From contig CAIXUF010000768.1 in assembly GCA_903922535.1 (NCBI GenBank), positions 1 to 15,191 on the forward strand: 15,191 bases of DNA, written 5' to 3'. The notes below the pieces were generated by a model, which was not told the origin of the DNA, did not search any database, and saw only the letters and a list, made by a program, of their open reading frames with translations. The DNA is from Candidatus Hydrogenedentota bacterium (GTDB lineage Bacteria; Hydrogenedentota; Hydrogenedentia; Hydrogenedentiales; CAITNO01). Below, in pieces: positions 14,300-15,191 of the stretch; the first letter of the stretch is position 1, and each line of letters starts with the position of its first letter. Position numbers and translations under genes: made by a program.

Positions 14300-14741
14300 G
14301 GAGGCAACTGGAAAAGGGAGCCGATATAGGCGCCTTTCTTCCAAGGCAAGGGACGAACGTGACCTAAAGGACCCAAACGACCCCGTCAACCCTCACCCCG
14401 ACGGTGCGGGTCGAATTTGTCCCTTCCGTCCCTTAACTCCTTTTCGTTCTTCTTCTTGGAGCTGATCGCCGAAACATCAATTGCTGTGTTTGGGTCGACA
14501 CCTGCGTTTCGGGCATAGGTCCAGTGAGTAAAGAACGGCGGATAACTCGACCCGCTCCGTTGGGCTGAGACTTTGAAGGGGCCTTTGGGGCAGTCCTTTT
14601 CGACCCGTGGACAAGAGGCGCAATCCTCCATTGCCGTTGCCAGGCGGATAACGAAAACGGGACGGCATGCAACTTGTCCCCGTGACCGTGATGCGGTTTC
14701 GCTTTCCAGGTCTCTGCGCTCCCCAAGACCGCAGAAAACAA
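14300..14741. other. About 440 nt without a recognisable gene after the sensor kinase
   Basis: Several short open frames overlap here on the minus strand, the longest 122 codons (14386-14754). Their composition is Arg/Ser/Lys-rich, ribosome-binding sites are lacking, and no frame is clearly favoured. A CASCPRVEKDCPKGP stretch in the longest one looks vaguely like a Cys cluster but is not enough to call a gene. It could be decayed coding DNA. No terminator with a T-tract was seen directly behind the kinase stop. Confidence 0.5.
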
Positions 14742-14804
14742 AAATCCGGGACAACGCCTAGGGGTTGCCAGTCTGCGCATCCCATCAGGCGTTGCCCCGG
14801 ATTT
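14742..14804 (-). terminator. Strong hairpin terminator for the minus-strand gene, possibly bidirectional
   Basis: The arms 14742-14759 and 14787-14804 are 18 nt each and complementary at 17 of 18 positions; the one mismatch becomes G-U in one of the two transcripts. They enclose a 27-nt loop. On the minus strand the stem is followed by ATTTTTGTTTT, a good U-tract, and it lies 69 nt beyond the stop of the partial gene at 14873. On the plus strand it is followed by the T-rich repeat TTTGTCT, so it may also stop transcripts from the kinase, about 440 nt upstream. The loop is longer than usual for an intrinsic terminator. Confidence 0.7.
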
Positions 14805-14857
14805 GTCTTTTGTCTTTTGTCTTCTCTTCTGGATTCTGAATTCTGAATTCAGGATTC
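14802..14857. repeat. Two short heptamer tandem repeats (TTTGTCT and ATTCTGA)
   Basis: TTTGTCT occurs three times without interruption (14802-14822). ATTCTGA occurs twice (14833-14846), followed by the variant ATTCAGG and a partial ATTC. Both have a 7-nt period. Minus-strand frames read KTKDKRQ and EFRIQNPE, peptides I know from spurious open frames in many environmental bacterial genomes. The block lies between the partial gene's stop and the terminator stem. No CRISPR-like spacing exists. Confidence 0.75.
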
Positions 14858-14872
14858 TTCGGCCAGTCGCTC

Positions 14873-15191
14873 TTAAATCCCTTCGATGTTGATCGAAACG
14901 ACGCGCCACACCTTGTCCGGGTCCTTCTTGAAGACCAGTTCAACCGTGACGTTGCCAATGTCGGCGCTGGCGTCAATCGGGTATACCGAAATGGTGCCCT
15001 TCTTCTTGTCCACGGTGACTTTGGCGTCCTTCAGTTCAATCTTTGCTTCATGATCCTTGATCATCTGGGCGGCCTCGTCCAGCTTGCCCTTGTCCTTCGC
15101 CTTCTGGATATGATCGGCCAGTTCCTGCTTGGTGGCGACGCGGTCGTTCGAGAAGTCCGCGGAGACATAATTGAGGATGGTGTCGGCCTTG
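14873..15191 (-). CDS. 3' end of a gene of unknown function, possibly an NTF2/SnoaL-like fold
   Basis: Only the last 105 codons are visible, with the 5' end beyond position 15191 and a TAA stop at 14873-14875. The reading frame is open to the window edge: KADTILNYVSADF, then a charged helix (TKQELADHIQKAKDKGKLDE), then alternating strands (AKIELKDAKVTVDKKKGTIS, GNVTVELVFKKDP) and the ending VWRVVSINIEGI. A helix followed by beta strands ending in a W-x-V-x-x-I type strand resembles NTF2/SnoaL-like small domains, including secreted ones. This is a fold guess, not a family match. The Lys/Asp-rich composition differs from the membrane-rich genes upstream. A strong terminator follows its stop, so it is probably the last gene of its unit. 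Confidence 0.75.
   Translation of the reverse strand, partial: KADTILNYVSADFSNDRVATKQELADHIQKAKDKGKLDEAAQMIKDHEAKIELKDAKVTVDKKKGTISVYPIDASADIGNVTVELVFKKDPDKVWRVVSINIEGI

Noticed and set aside
14386..14754. 122-codon minus-strand open frame with a Cys-rich stretch
   Set aside because: No ribosome-binding site, overlaps the terminator stem, composition typical of random GC-rich DNA, and competing frames are equally open. It could be a decayed gene but cannot be supported.

Overview
The window looks like chromosomal DNA from a GC-rich, diderm, probably uncultured bacterium. The evidence is a HrcA-type CIRCE operator on groES, a genuine sigma-70 style promoter, an undecaprenyl-phosphate sugar transferase next to a Wzy/WaaL-like membrane protein, and several dispersed palindromic repeats. 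One repeat reads through a gene as the peptide GTHGQDAPAT. Another has the inverted CGTCATTGCGGGCGAAGCGA form. From memory these repeat types are frequent in environmental PVC-like or Hydrogenedentota-like genomes. That placement is a guess, because there is no rRNA or other decisive marker here.

Layout. Positions 1-334 hold the 5' end of groES on the minus strand, with its promoter, CIRCE and a structured leader. A plus-strand operon (promoter 571-599, genes 711-4261) encodes a DegT/DnrJ-type sugar aminotransferase, a polyprenyl-phosphate sugar-1-phosphate transferase and a membrane-anchored TPR-like protein. It ends in two related nested palindromes (4262-4384) that separate it from a convergent minus-strand pair: a membrane TPR protein (6711-7514) followed by an O-antigen-ligase/polymerase-like protein with a TPR-like C-terminal half (4395-6680). 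Divergent from that pair are a secreted protein with PKD/Ig-like segments (7699-8625), a repeat element, and a membrane PAP2-family phosphatase (8851-9885). A 1387-residue sensor histidine kinase with CHASE3, DUF4118-like and six PAS modules fills 10136-14299. A stretch without recognisable genes follows, then a strong hairpin terminator and the 3' end of a minus-strand gene of unknown function.

How the genes may work together (inference). The aminotransferase would make an amino-sugar nucleotide, the transferase would load the first sugar phosphate onto undecaprenyl phosphate at the inner membrane, and the Wzy/WaaL-like protein would polymerise or ligate the lipid-linked glycan on the periplasmic side. 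The TPR proteins would act as scaffolds. The PAP2 enzyme could recycle polyprenyl diphosphate, although its third catalytic motif is altered. No flippase, chain-elongating glycosyltransferase or export channel lies inside the window, so the cluster either continues elsewhere or is dispersed.

The least ordinary signals are the modular 7+3-nt palindromes at 4262-4384, the palindromic repeat translated in frame inside the polymerase-like gene, the Asp-to-Cys change in the PAP2 motif, and the two-sensor architecture of the kinase.
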